Part shown: one piece after another, positions 54,274 through 63,106 of the stretch
Position numbering within the stretch: the stretch's first letter is position 1
How the letters are laid out: each line of letters opens with the position of its first letter
Source of the DNA: Streptomyces sp. NBC_00440
GTDB lineage: Bacteria; Actinomycetota; Actinomycetes; Streptomycetales; Streptomycetaceae
DNA length: 64,000 bases
Reading direction: 5' to 3'
NCBI RefSeq assembly: GCF_036014215.1
Contig: NZ_CP107921.1
Coordinates: 868,001-932,000 of the forward strand
Made by a program: the position numbers and the translations under genes
The notes under the pieces: model-generated
The model's input: only the letters and a program-made list of their open reading frames with translations
What the model was told of the DNA's origin: nothing
The model's database searches: none

Positions 54274-54741
54274 GTTGCTGAGGCCCCTCGTCTGGTGCGG
54301 GAACGATGGTCCGGGGGCGGGCCGGCCCTTCCGCCTCTCCGGCAGGTCGACCGGGTGCGGGAGCGTGCCGCGCGGGACCCGGCCGACGGCTACCGTCGCG
54401 CTCTTCTCGTATCCGACTCTGCATATTTCGCATCGCGGAAACCTACTTCCGAAGGGCGGGCCCAGACTCTCACGGAGACGCCAGGGATGGCATGTGATGT
54501 GGCTCACTCCGCGACCGGTACAGGGGCGCGCCACGCGCGGGAGTGCGAGTGCGGTCAATTTTCACGAAGTCCCAACTCCCTTTCTCCAGACCGGTGTTGC
54601 GTGGTGATGAGCGGTGAGCGAAGGGGCGGCGGGGGGCCGTTCAACCTGGACAGGCTTCAACAGTGTGTGGCAGCGTCAGCGGTACGTGGAAAATTGATTT
54701 CACGATGCGAAAGTCTTGGCTCATGTCTATGGAGGGGGTGG
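54274..54741. promoter_or_regulatory. Divergent promoter region of the biosynthetic cluster
   Basis: This 468-base region between the leftward adenylation and rightward condensation genes holds no gene. CGATGCGAAA occurs at 54703-54712 on the plus strand, and its reverse complement is at 54426-54435. Each copy points towards its own gene. Next to the first copy lies an imperfect dyad GTGGAAAATTGATTTCAC (54686-54703). These are candidates for sites of a shared regulator. No regulator gene is visible in the cluster so far. Confidence 0.4.
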
Positions 54742-55998
54742 ATGTCTGTGGCGGGACCGCTTTCGCTGGGCCAGCTCTCGGTCTGGCACGACATCCGGGA
54801 TCTGCCGAGCACCCGGTGGCACGAGGCGAACAACGCCGCGCTCTGGGCGCTCCCCCACGGCGTCGGCACGGAGGAGGTGCGCACGGCCCTGCGGGCCGTT
54901 GTCGCCCGCCATCCGTCGCTGAGGACGCGCTACGACCTCCAGGATCCCGGCTCACCAGGTCAGTTGACGCCCGACGATGACTTCTCCGACTCGCTGCTGG
55001 TGGTCGAGACGGGTGGCACTCCACCCGGGGACTTCGTCACGGGCCCGGCCTCCCTGCGCTTCCGCCTCGGCGATGAACACGGCTGGCGGGCCGCCCTGTT
55101 GACCCGGGCGGGGACCGCCTCCCACCTGCTGTTCGTCAAACACCACATCGCCGCTGACGCCTGGGCCGAGGAAGTGCTGCACCAGGAGTTCACCGGGGCG
55201 CTCACCGACCCGTCCGGAGCCGGACCTGTCCCCGCACCCGGCCCCGCCGAGCTGGCCGCCGACCAGTTCACCCCCGCGGGCCTGCGCCGGCAGAGCGCCG
55301 CACTCGACCACTGGGACCGGCTTCTCGACCGGGCACCGCCCGTCGCCCTGCCGGCCACGGCCGGTGCCGGTGCCGGTGCCGTCCAGGCCACCCTGCGTTC
55401 CGGACCCGCCCGCGCCGCCGCCCGTACGGTCGCGGCTGCGGCGGAGGTGTCCCCCTCCAGCGTCGTCCTCGCCGCCTACGCCCGCAGCGTGGCCCGGATC
55501 TGCGGCACCGACGCCCTGCTGGTGCAGCTGATGAGCGCCAACCGCTTCTCCGCCCGCTGGAAGAACGTGGTCACCTCGATGAACCAGTGGGTGCCCGCCC
55601 TGATCGAGGGCGCCCGCGAGGACGACCTGCGCAAGCTGGCGTCCGCCACGCACTGGAGCAGCCTCGGTGCCTTCCGCCACGGTGCGCACGACGTCACCGC
55701 GGTGGCCGCGCTGCTCGCCGGCAGGCCGGGGGCGCCCGAACCCGCCTGTGCCTTCAACTACGTGACCCTGCCGGAGCGGCAGCCTCCCGATTCCGGGGAA
55801 CCGGCACCCGTTGACGAGCCCGCCATCACCTGGGAGGAGCCCTTCACCTCGATCGGCCCGCGTTGTTACGCCCGCGTCCAGGAGAGCGCGTCCGGTCTGT
55901 CGGTGCGGCTCACCGCCAAGGACATCGGCCGCGAGCAGTGTGCGGAACTGCTGTGGGACATGCACCACACGCTCCTGTCCGCCGCCGGAGAGTGCTGA
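54742..55998 (+). CDS. Stand-alone condensation-domain protein
   Basis: This 418-residue single-domain NRPS condensation protein begins MSVAGPLSLGQLSVWHD. The active-site motif reads HHIAADAW, with His134, His135 and Asp139 (HHxxxD; Gly replaced by Ala). The N-lobe has ALRAVVARHPSLRTRYDL and the C-lobe VLAAYARSVARICGTDALLVQLMSANRF. Such free condensation enzymes couple carrier-bound or free amine substrates. GGAGGGGG precedes the ATG at 54742. It begins the rightward arm, and no carrier protein is fused to it. The second lobe's DFGWG motif is not obvious, so the reaction may differ from normal peptide synthesis. Confidence 0.85.
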   Translation: MSVAGPLSLGQLSVWHDIRDLPSTRWHEANNAALWALPHGVGTEEVRTALRAVVARHPSLRTRYDLQDPGSPGQLTPDDDFSDSLLVVETGGTPPGDFVTGPASLRFRLGDEHGWRAALLTRAGTASHLLFVKHHIAADAWAEEVLHQEFTGALTDPSGAGPVPAPGPAELAADQFTPAGLRRQSAALDHWDRLLDRAPPVALPATAGAGAGAVQATLRSGPARAAARTVAAAAEVSPSSVVLAAYARSVARICGTDALLVQLMSANRFSARWKNVVTSMNQWVPALIEGAREDDLRKLASATHWSSLGAFRHGAHDVTAVAALLAGRPGAPEPACAFNYVTLPERQPPDSGEPAPVDEPAITWEEPFTSIGPRCYARVQESASGLSVRLTAKDIGREQCAELLWDMHHTLLSAAGEC

Positions 55999-56187
55999 CC
56001 GGCCCACGGTCAGCACCGCGAAACCGCCGTCCGGCACGGAACGCCCGGCGCACCCGGGCGCGCCACCGCCGTCGGCCCGCACCGGCGGGGCGCCCGCCCC
56101 CACCCCGACACGCGCCGGACGGCCCGCCGCCCCGGTACCGCCCTCCCCGCCCCGCCCGTGCTCGTTCCTGCCCCAGGAGGCATCTCA

Positions 56188-58641
56188 GTGCCCGAACACG
56201 TGATGGTCATCCACCGCTGGACCGACCGGTATGCCGACTACGCCGCGTATCTGGACCACGCCGTCCACCGCGTCAGCTATGTCACCACCGAACGGGCCGC
56301 CCGCCATCTGCCGCACGAACAGGCCGCGGGCGTACGGCTCGTGGACAGCACGGAGAACGTCAAACAGGTCCGTGACGCGATCGGCTCACTGGCCGAGCAG
56401 ACCGGGCCGCCGACCCGCATCGTGGCGCTCCAGGAGACCGATCTCGACCTGGCCGCCGATCTGCGCGGCGAGTTCGGCCTGCCCGGACAGCGCAGCGAGG
56501 ACCTGGAACCCCTGCGGGACAAACTGCTGATGGCCCAGCGGCTCACGGCCGCGGGCGTCCCCGTCCCCGCGACGGCCGACGCGCCGGACCACGCCGCGGT
56601 CGGGTCCTTCGCCGCCCGGCACGGCTGGCCGGTGCTGGTCAAACCGCGGCGGGGCACGGCCAGTAACGGAATCCGCCGGCTCGACTCCCCCGACGCGCTC
56701 CGGGCGTACGCGTTCCCGCGCGACACCGAGATGCTCGTACAGCCGTGGCTGCCCGACGAGGTGCTGCACGTCGACGGCGTGTACACGGGGGACGCAGGGG
56801 ACGGCCTCGGCGCGTGGCGGGCGTCCCGCTATCTGAGCACCTGTCTGGAGTTCACCGCAGGCGCCGCACTCGGCTCCGTCGAGATCGACGACCCCGTACT
56901 CCTCGGCCGGATCGGAGAGATCGCCGCGGCGACGGCCGGTGCCCTCTTCGCCGGGCCCGCGGTCTTCCATCTGGAGCTCTTCGAGAGCGGGAGCGGCGCA
57001 CTGACCGTCCTGGAGATCGGGGCGAGGCCGGGCGGCGCCGAAGTGCCCTTCATCTGGCGTGAGGTGCACGGTATCGACCTGATGGCGGTGGCCGTCGCCC
57101 AGCAGACGGGCATCGGGAACGCATCCGCGCCCGCCTTCGAAGGACCCGCCGATGTGGCGGGCTGGCTGCTGGTGCCGCCCTCGGTGCCGATGCCCTGCCG
57201 GGTCCTCTCGGCGACCGGGCCCCGGGCCTCCGACGCGGCGCCCGGACCGTACGCCGAAGTACGCCCGCACGACGGGGCGTTGCTGAGCGAGAGCGGGTAC
57301 GAGAACGCCGGCATCCGGTTCCGGTTCCGCGGGCGGGACAGCGCCGGGGTCACGGAGGCCGTCCGCCGCACGATCCGGGAAGCCTCGCTGGTGTGCGCCC
57401 CCGTCGACGTCCGGCGGCCCGGCCGGCTCGCCGTCGTGGGCTGCGGCAATCCGCCCTACCGCTCGTACGCGCTGAGCGCCGTCGCCGCAGGGGTCGAGGC
57501 CGCCCTCGTCCAGAGCACCGCCGTCGACTGGCAACGCCCTTATGTGGGCGACCGGTTCCGGACCGCGGACACCTCCGATGCCACGGCCACCGCGCGGGCC
57601 GTGGCGGAACTGCTGGACGGCCATGAAGGACCCGGCGCCGTACTGACCTGGGACGAGACCCTCCTGGAGACCACCGCCGAGGTCGCCCGGCTGCTGCGGC
57701 TGCCGCATATGAGCCCCGAGGCGGCCCGGCGCTGCCGCGACAAGCTGGCCACCCGGCGGCTGCTCGGCGCGGCCGGGGTCCCCTCTGCCGCGTACCGCCA
57801 TGTGCACAGCCGGGCGGAGGCTGCGGAGGCCGCCGAGGCGCTCGGCTGGCCGGTCGTGGTCAAACCGCGCGGGCTTGCCGGCAGCATCGGGGTCAGCCTC
57901 GTGGAAGGCCCCGAACAGCTCGCCCGCGCCTTCGAGCAGGCGCGCACCTCCTCGTTCCCCGGGATCAGCGCCCTGGACGGCGCGATCGTCGAGGAGTATC
58001 TGGAGGGCCCGGAGATCAGTGTGGACTGCGCGGTCTCCGACGGGGCGGTCCGCATCGTCAACGTCGCGCACAAGCAGCTCGGATTCGCCCCGTACTTCGA
58101 GGAGACCGGCCACCGGGTCGCCCCCTGGCGCGACGAGCCCTGGGCCGACGAGGTGCGGTCCGTGGTGGCGCGGGCCCATACGGTCCTCGGTGTCCGCACC
58201 GGCCTGACCCACACCGAGCTGCGCCTCACCCGCACCGGGCCGCGCGTCGTGGAGGTGAACGGCCGGCTCGGCGGCGACTTCATCCCGCTGCTCGGCACGC
58301 TCGCCACCGGCGTCTGCCCGGTCACGGCCGCCGTGGACATCGCGCTCGGCCGCACCCCCGACCTCACCCAAACCCGGGACCGCTGCGCCGAGGTCCGCTT
58401 CGTCTACCCCGAGCACGACTGCACTGTGGACTCCCTCGATCTGACCGCCGCCGCTGCCGAACCCGGCATCGTCGAAGCGGTCCCGCTCGTCGCCCCGGGC
58501 AGCGAACTGCTGCTGCCCCCACGCGGCATCGTGCCCCGCCTCGCCGCGCTGATCGCCGTCGGCGACAGCCCGGACGAGTGCGCGGCCGCGCTCGGCCGCG
58601 CCCAGCGTGCCGTGCGGCACACCCTCACCCGACTTCCGTGA
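56188..58641 (+). CDS. Double ATP-grasp ligase (two fused modules)
   Basis: At 817 residues this is twice the normal size. The N-terminal module (about 1-405) has WPVLVKPRRGTASNGIRRL and LTVLEIGARPGGAEVPFIWR. The second (about 406-817) has WPVVVKPRGLAGSIGVSLVEG, IVEEYLEGPEISVDCAVSDG and RVVEVNGRLGGDFIPLLG. Both carry the Lys and Glu/Asn ligands expected for active ATP and Mg binding. The protein could form two amide bonds in sequence or use one module for regulation. The GTG at 56188 has CAGGAGG in front. It is followed 29 bases later by the carbamoyltransferase gene. Confidence 0.88.
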   Translation: MPEHVMVIHRWTDRYADYAAYLDHAVHRVSYVTTERAARHLPHEQAAGVRLVDSTENVKQVRDAIGSLAEQTGPPTRIVALQETDLDLAADLRGEFGLPGQRSEDLEPLRDKLLMAQRLTAAGVPVPATADAPDHAAVGSFAARHGWPVLVKPRRGTASNGIRRLDSPDALRAYAFPRDTEMLVQPWLPDEVLHVDGVYTGDAGDGLGAWRASRYLSTCLEFTAGAALGSVEIDDPVLLGRIGEIAAATAGALFAGPAVFHLELFESGSGALTVLEIGARPGGAEVPFIWREVHGIDLMAVAVAQQTGIGNASAPAFEGPADVAGWLLVPPSVPMPCRVLSATGPRASDAAPGPYAEVRPHDGALLSESGYENAGIRFRFRGRDSAGVTEAVRRTIREASLVCAPVDVRRPGRLAVVGCGNPPYRSYALSAVAAGVEAALVQSTAVDWQRPYVGDRFRTADTSDATATARAVAELLDGHEGPGAVLTWDETLLETTAEVARLLRLPHMSPEAARRCRDKLATRRLLGAAGVPSAAYRHVHSRAEAAEAAEALGWPVVVKPRGLAGSIGVSLVEGPEQLARAFEQARTSSFPGISALDGAIVEEYLEGPEISVDCAVSDGAVRIVNVAHKQLGFAPYFEETGHRVAPWRDEPWADEVRSVVARAHTVLGVRTGLTHTELRLTRTGPRVVEVNGRLGGDFIPLLGTLATGVCPVTAAVDIALGRTPDLTQTRDRCAEVRFVYPEHDCTVDSLDLTAAAAEPGIVEAVPLVAPGSELLLPPRGIVPRLAALIAVGDSPDECAAALGRAQRAVRHTLTRLP

Positions 58642-58670
58642 CTGACCACAGCCAACGAGGAGAGACGCGC

Positions 58671-60350
58671 ATGACGTGGATTCTTGGAGTCAACGCCCCT
58701 CCCGCCGGGTGGCACGACAGCGCCGCCTGCCTCATCGACGGGAACGGTGAGATCGTCGCCTTCTCCGAGGAGGAGCGGTGCAACCGGCGCCGGCACTCGC
58801 TCTACCGCAAACCGCTGGGCGCTGCCCGGTTCTGTCTGGAACAGGCCGGGATCTCCGCCGCCGACATCGATGTGGTCGCGCTCGGCTGGGACAGCGAGCA
58901 GCTGTACCCGCGCCGGTTCGCGACCGACGCGGAGTTCCTGGCGTACGCCGTCGGCCTGGACTTCGGCGAGCGCACGCCCGAGGTCGTCCGCGTACCCCAC
59001 CACCAGGCGCACGCCGCCTCGTCGTTCTACGCATCGCCCTTCTCCAGGGCCGGGGTCCTGGTAGTCGACGGGCACGGCGAGAACGAGTCCTCCACCATCT
59101 GGACGTACGAGGACGGCGCCGAACCGCGCCTGGAGCGGACCTGGCAGCGCACCGCGTCGCTGGGGTACGCCTACGACGCCGCGTCCACCTGGCTCGGCTT
59201 CTCCTTCCTCAACGCGGGCAAGACCATGGGTCTCGCCGCGTACGGCCGCGCCGCCGGTCTTGACGTCGAGTCCCTGGTCGACATCCGGGCCGACGACTTC
59301 CGGCTGGCCGTCGAGCCGCTGGCGGAGAGCACCGGGCACGCCACCGCCGACGAGATCAAGGAGCAGTACGACACGACGGTCGCCCGGTGGCGGGAGCGCT
59401 ACACCCGGATCGCGGGCGCCGCCGCGCCGAGCGCCCCCGAGGAGGCACTCACCGATGACCCCCGCGCGATTCTCGTGGCCTACACCGCACAGCGGCTCAT
59501 CGAGGAGACCGTCAGTCATCTCGCGGCGCTGACCCGCAAGACGTCCGGTGTCGAACAGCTCTGCATGAGCGGCGGCGTGGCGCTGAACTGCAGCACCAAC
59601 GGCACGCTGCCCGGACCGCTGTACGTCCCGCCGGTGCCGCACGACGCGGGCGTAGCGCTCGGAGCCGCCTGGACCGTACGGCCGCCGAAGCGGCGGGCCG
59701 GGGCGCTCAGCCCCTATCTGGGCACCGACATCCACGGCTACGACCACACCAACGGGCCCGGCAGGCCGGACACTTCGGGACTGCTCCGCAGCGATCTCGA
59801 CACCGACGAGCTGACCGCACTGCTCATCGACGGCCAGGTCGGGGCGGTCGCCCAGGGCCGGGCGGAGGTCGGGCCGCGTGCGCTGTGCCGCCGGTCGATC
59901 ATCGCCGTACCGGACACCGCGGCGGTGCACGCCCGGGTGAACTCCATCAAGAACCGCGAGCAGTGGCGCCCCTTCGCGGGGGTCACCCGGCCCGACTACG
60001 GCGCCCTGCTCTGGGAGCAGCAGGAGCATCTGAGCCGCTACATGCTCGGCGCGGCCAGGGCGACCGAACTCGGGCGCGGTGTCGCACCCGGTGTCGTGCA
60101 CGTCGACGGCACCACCCGCCCGCAGGTACTGCACGGCGACGAGGCACCGGCGGTGGGGGCGGCCCTGGACGGCCTGCGGCGGGACGGTGTGCCACCGGTG
60201 CTGCTCAACACCTCCTTCAACGACAAGGGCGAACCCGTCGTCAACACCGCGGCCGACGCGGTGCGGGCGTTCCGCTCCATGGACCTCGACTTCCTGGTCC
60301 TGGGCGACGAGCTGTACCGCAAACCGAACCGGACAGGAGGCCCGAACTGA
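58671..60350 (+). CDS. Carbamoyltransferase, NodU/CmcH family
   Basis: This 559-residue enzyme transfers a carbamoyl group from carbamoyl phosphate, through a carbamoyl-adenylate, to a hydroxyl or amino group. The Kae1-like N-domain has WHDSAACLIDG, VPHHQAHAASSFY (metal His110/His111/His114), VVDGHGENES and NAGKTMGLAAYG. The YrdC-like C-domain shows RAEVGPRALCRRSIIA and LLNTSFNDKGEPVV. These motifs match the family of O-carbamoyltransferases such as those in novobiocin, tobramycin and cephamycin pathways. GAGGAGA precedes the ATG at 58671. The stop overlaps the radical SAM gene by one base (TGATG), which implies one operon. Confidence 0.93.
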   Translation: MTWILGVNAPPAGWHDSAACLIDGNGEIVAFSEEERCNRRRHSLYRKPLGAARFCLEQAGISAADIDVVALGWDSEQLYPRRFATDAEFLAYAVGLDFGERTPEVVRVPHHQAHAASSFYASPFSRAGVLVVDGHGENESSTIWTYEDGAEPRLERTWQRTASLGYAYDAASTWLGFSFLNAGKTMGLAAYGRAAGLDVESLVDIRADDFRLAVEPLAESTGHATADEIKEQYDTTVARWRERYTRIAGAAAPSAPEEALTDDPRAILVAYTAQRLIEETVSHLAALTRKTSGVEQLCMSGGVALNCSTNGTLPGPLYVPPVPHDAGVALGAAWTVRPPKRRAGALSPYLGTDIHGYDHTNGPGRPDTSGLLRSDLDTDELTALLIDGQVGAVAQGRAEVGPRALCRRSIIAVPDTAAVHARVNSIKNREQWRPFAGVTRPDYGALLWEQQEHLSRYMLGAARATELGRGVAPGVVHVDGTTRPQVLHGDEAPAVGAALDGLRRDGVPPVLLNTSFNDKGEPVVNTAADAVRAFRSMDLDFLVLGDELYRKPNRTGGPN

Positions 60351-61732
60351 TGCCGGCCGGACAGCGGGATCCCGACAGGTTCCGGGCGTTCGGGCCGCGC
60401 CACATCGACGACATCGCCCGGCGGTTCGGGCTGCCCGAACACATCACGGAGACCGTGCGCAGGGTGTCGCTCGTGCTGCCGTTCCGGGTCAACGAATATG
60501 TGCTGTCACACCTCATCGACTGGGACCGGGTCCCCGAAGACCCCATGTTCCAGCTGACGTTCCCGCAGAGCGGGATGCTGGCGCGCTCCGACGAGGACCA
60601 GCTCGCCAAGCTCTCCGGCGACCCGTCGGACAAGCTCCTGCTGCGCGAGGCCGTACGGGACATCCGCGAGCGGCTCAATCCGCATCCGTCCGGCCAGCAG
60701 CAGCTCAACGTGCCGAGCCAGGAGGGCGTCCAGCTCCCCGGGCTCCAGCACAAGTACCGCGAGACGGTGCTCTACTTCCCCGGCCAGGGGCAGACCTGCC
60801 ACGCGTACTGCACGTACTGCTTCCGCTGGGCGCAGTTCATCGGCGACGCCGATCTGCGCTTCGCGGCCCCCGACCCGTCGGGGCTCGTCGAGTACCTGAG
60901 CGGCCATCCCGAGGTGCACGACGTCCTGGTCACGGGCGGCGACCCGATGGTGATGTCGACCGAGCGGCTGCGCGCCCACATCGAACCGCTGCTGGGCGTC
61001 GAGTCCGTCCGTACGGTCCGGATCGGCACCAAGTCCGTCGCCTACTGGCCGCATCGGTACGTCACCGACCCGGACGCCGACGAGGTGCTGCGGCTGTTCG
61101 AGTCCGTGGTGGCGTCCGGGCGGCAGCTCGCCGTGATGGCGCACTTCAGCCACCCGCGGGAGCTGGAGAGCGACCTCGCGCGCCGGGCCGTGGCCCGGAT
61201 CAGGTCCACCGGCGCGGTCGTCTACTGCCAGGCCCCGCTGATCGGGCACGTCAACGACGACGCCCGGGTGTGGAGCGCGCTGTGGCGTGCGGAACTGGCA
61301 GCCGGGGCGGTGCCGTACTACCTGTTCGTGGAGCGGGACACCGGACCGTACGACTACTTCAAGGTGCCGCTCGCCAGGGCGGCGGACATCTTCACCGAGG
61401 CGTACCGCACGCTGCCGGGCCTGGCCCGCACGGTACGGGGGCCCGTCATGTCGGCGACGCCGGGCAAGGTCGTGGTCGACGGGGTGGAGGAGACAGCCGA
61501 GGGCGCGTTCTTCCGGCTGCGGATGCTCCAGGCTCGTGATCCCGCGCTGGTGGGCAGGCCGTTCCGGGCGCGTTACTCGCCGGACGCCGCCTGGCTCGAC
61601 GAGCTGGAACTCGACCCCTCGACCCCCGCAGACATCGCGGCGGCCGTGCGCGGCGGCGCCCCGGGCGGTGCCGGAACGTCCGGCCCCGCGGGTGACGGCG
61701 CGCACGGGCTGCCGGAGAGGAACCGGACATGA
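60350..61732 (+). CDS. Atypical KamA-family radical SAM enzyme (lysine 2,3-aminomutase-like)
   Basis: This 460-residue enzyme has CHAYCTYC (Cys150, Cys154, Cys157; the CxxxCxxC iron-sulfur motif) and a GGDP segment (VTGGDPM, 195-200) for SAM. PLP should be carried by Lys373 in SATPGKVVVDG, as in lysine 2,3-aminomutase. Unlike classical KamA, the sequence after the cluster is FRWAQF rather than RHCxRR, and the substrate region reads YLFVERDTG (322-332) instead of the usual YxxQCDxxxG. It may therefore act on another amino acid or catalyse a non-mutase reaction. It overlaps the aminotransferase gene by four bases. Confidence 0.85.
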   Translation: MPAGQRDPDRFRAFGPRHIDDIARRFGLPEHITETVRRVSLVLPFRVNEYVLSHLIDWDRVPEDPMFQLTFPQSGMLARSDEDQLAKLSGDPSDKLLLREAVRDIRERLNPHPSGQQQLNVPSQEGVQLPGLQHKYRETVLYFPGQGQTCHAYCTYCFRWAQFIGDADLRFAAPDPSGLVEYLSGHPEVHDVLVTGGDPMVMSTERLRAHIEPLLGVESVRTVRIGTKSVAYWPHRYVTDPDADEVLRLFESVVASGRQLAVMAHFSHPRELESDLARRAVARIRSTGAVVYCQAPLIGHVNDDARVWSALWRAELAAGAVPYYLFVERDTGPYDYFKVPLARAADIFTEAYRTLPGLARTVRGPVMSATPGKVVVDGVEETAEGAFFRLRMLQARDPALVGRPFRARYSPDAAWLDELELDPSTPADIAAAVRGGAPGGAGTSGPAGDGAHGLPERNRT

Positions 61733-63042
61733 CCGCAGTGACGTTCGCACCGCCTTCCCCGAACCTGGCGCTGAACCAGCTGGTGGACCGGCGCAGGGCC
61801 CGGGGGGACTCCCTGATCCACCTCGCGTTCGGCGAGGCCAGACTGCCGGTGCTGCCGCAGCTCGCCGAACAGCTGGCCATCGGCGCGTCCCGCTCCGCGT
61901 ACGGCCCGGTGGCGGGCGCCGAGGGCGTACGGGCGGCCGTCGCCGGGTACTTCGCACGCCGCGGGCTGCCGACCGACGCCGACCGGATCGTGGTCGGCCC
62001 CGGCAGCAAGCCGCTGCTGATGGCCGTACAGCTCGCCGTCCCCGGCGATGTGCTGCTGCCGCAGCCCGCCTGGAACACCTATGCGCCGCAGGCCGCGTAC
62101 GCGGGCAAGCAGGTCTTCGGGGTGCCGATCCCACGGGAGTACGGCGGTATGCCGGAGCCCGGTGCGCTGCGCGAGACGATCCGGCGGGCCAGACGGACCG
62201 GCGGCGACCCCCGGCTGCTGGTGCTGACGCTGCCGGACAACCCGACCGGGACGCTCGCGCCGCCCGCCGCGGTCCGCGAGATCTGTGCGGTCGCGCAGGC
62301 CGAGGACCTGTTGATCGTCTCCGACGAGATCTACCGGGACATCGTCCACGACCCGCGGGCCACGCCCTTCCTGAGCCCGGCGGATGTGGCCCCGGAGCGC
62401 ACCGTCGTCACCACCGGTCTCTCCAAGACGCTGGGGCTGGGCGGCTGGCGCATCGGCGCCGCGCGGTTCCCCGCGGGCGAGGCGGGTGAACTGCTGCGGG
62501 ACTCCGTGGTCGCGGCGGCCAGCGAGCTGTGGTCGACGCTCGCGGGGCCGATGCAGCAGGTCGCGGAGTACGCGTTCGCGGAGCCCCCGGAGATCGTCGC
62601 CAGGAAGCGGGCGAGCGCCCGGCTGCACGGTGCGGTGGCGCGGGCGGTGCACCGGATCGCGGTCGAAGCGGGGGCCGAGTGCCGGCCGCCGGCCGGCGGG
62701 TTCTACGTCTATCCGGACTTCGAGCCGCTGCGCGACCGGCTGGCCGCGCGCGGCATCACGGACTCGGCGTCCCTCGCGGCACGGCTGCTCGACGATTCCG
62801 GGATCGTCGTCCTGGGCGGTCATCTGCTCGGTGACCGGCCGCACGCGCTGCGGTTCAAGGCGGCCACCAGCCTGCTGTACGGCGATGAGCGGCAGCAGGA
62901 AGAGGCCCTGCTGGCCGACGATCCGGCGCGCCTCCCGCACATCGCGGCCACGCTGTCCACCATCGCCGACGGGTTCGCCCGGCTCACCCGGCCGGACAGC
63001 GGCAGACCACGCCGAGCGGAGAGCGGCCCGGAACAGAGCTGA
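61729..63042 (+). CDS. PLP-dependent class I/II aminotransferase
   Basis: This 437-residue fold-type I aminotransferase has the PLP-binding Lys233 in TGLSKTLGLGGWRIG, Asn171 in PDNPTGTL, and Asp199 with Tyr202 in VSDEIYRD. SRSAYGPVAGAEGVRAAVA is the usual N-terminal substrate segment. It should swap an amino and a keto group on a cluster intermediate, either before or after the radical SAM step. The four-base ATGA overlap with the radical SAM gene links the two reactions. The C-terminal extension after about residue 400 is Arg/Pro-rich and probably disordered. Confidence 0.92.
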   Translation: MTAVTFAPPSPNLALNQLVDRRRARGDSLIHLAFGEARLPVLPQLAEQLAIGASRSAYGPVAGAEGVRAAVAGYFARRGLPTDADRIVVGPGSKPLLMAVQLAVPGDVLLPQPAWNTYAPQAAYAGKQVFGVPIPREYGGMPEPGALRETIRRARRTGGDPRLLVLTLPDNPTGTLAPPAAVREICAVAQAEDLLIVSDEIYRDIVHDPRATPFLSPADVAPERTVVTTGLSKTLGLGGWRIGAARFPAGEAGELLRDSVVAAASELWSTLAGPMQQVAEYAFAEPPEIVARKRASARLHGAVARAVHRIAVEAGAECRPPAGGFYVYPDFEPLRDRLAARGITDSASLAARLLDDSGIVVLGGHLLGDRPHALRFKAATSLLYGDERQQEEALLADDPARLPHIAATLSTIADGFARLTRPDSGRPRRAESGPEQS

Positions 63043-63106
63043 GCCCGGAACCGAACCGCACGTCCACGTAGATGCAGAAGCAGACGCAGACGCAGAAGGA
63101 GTCCCG

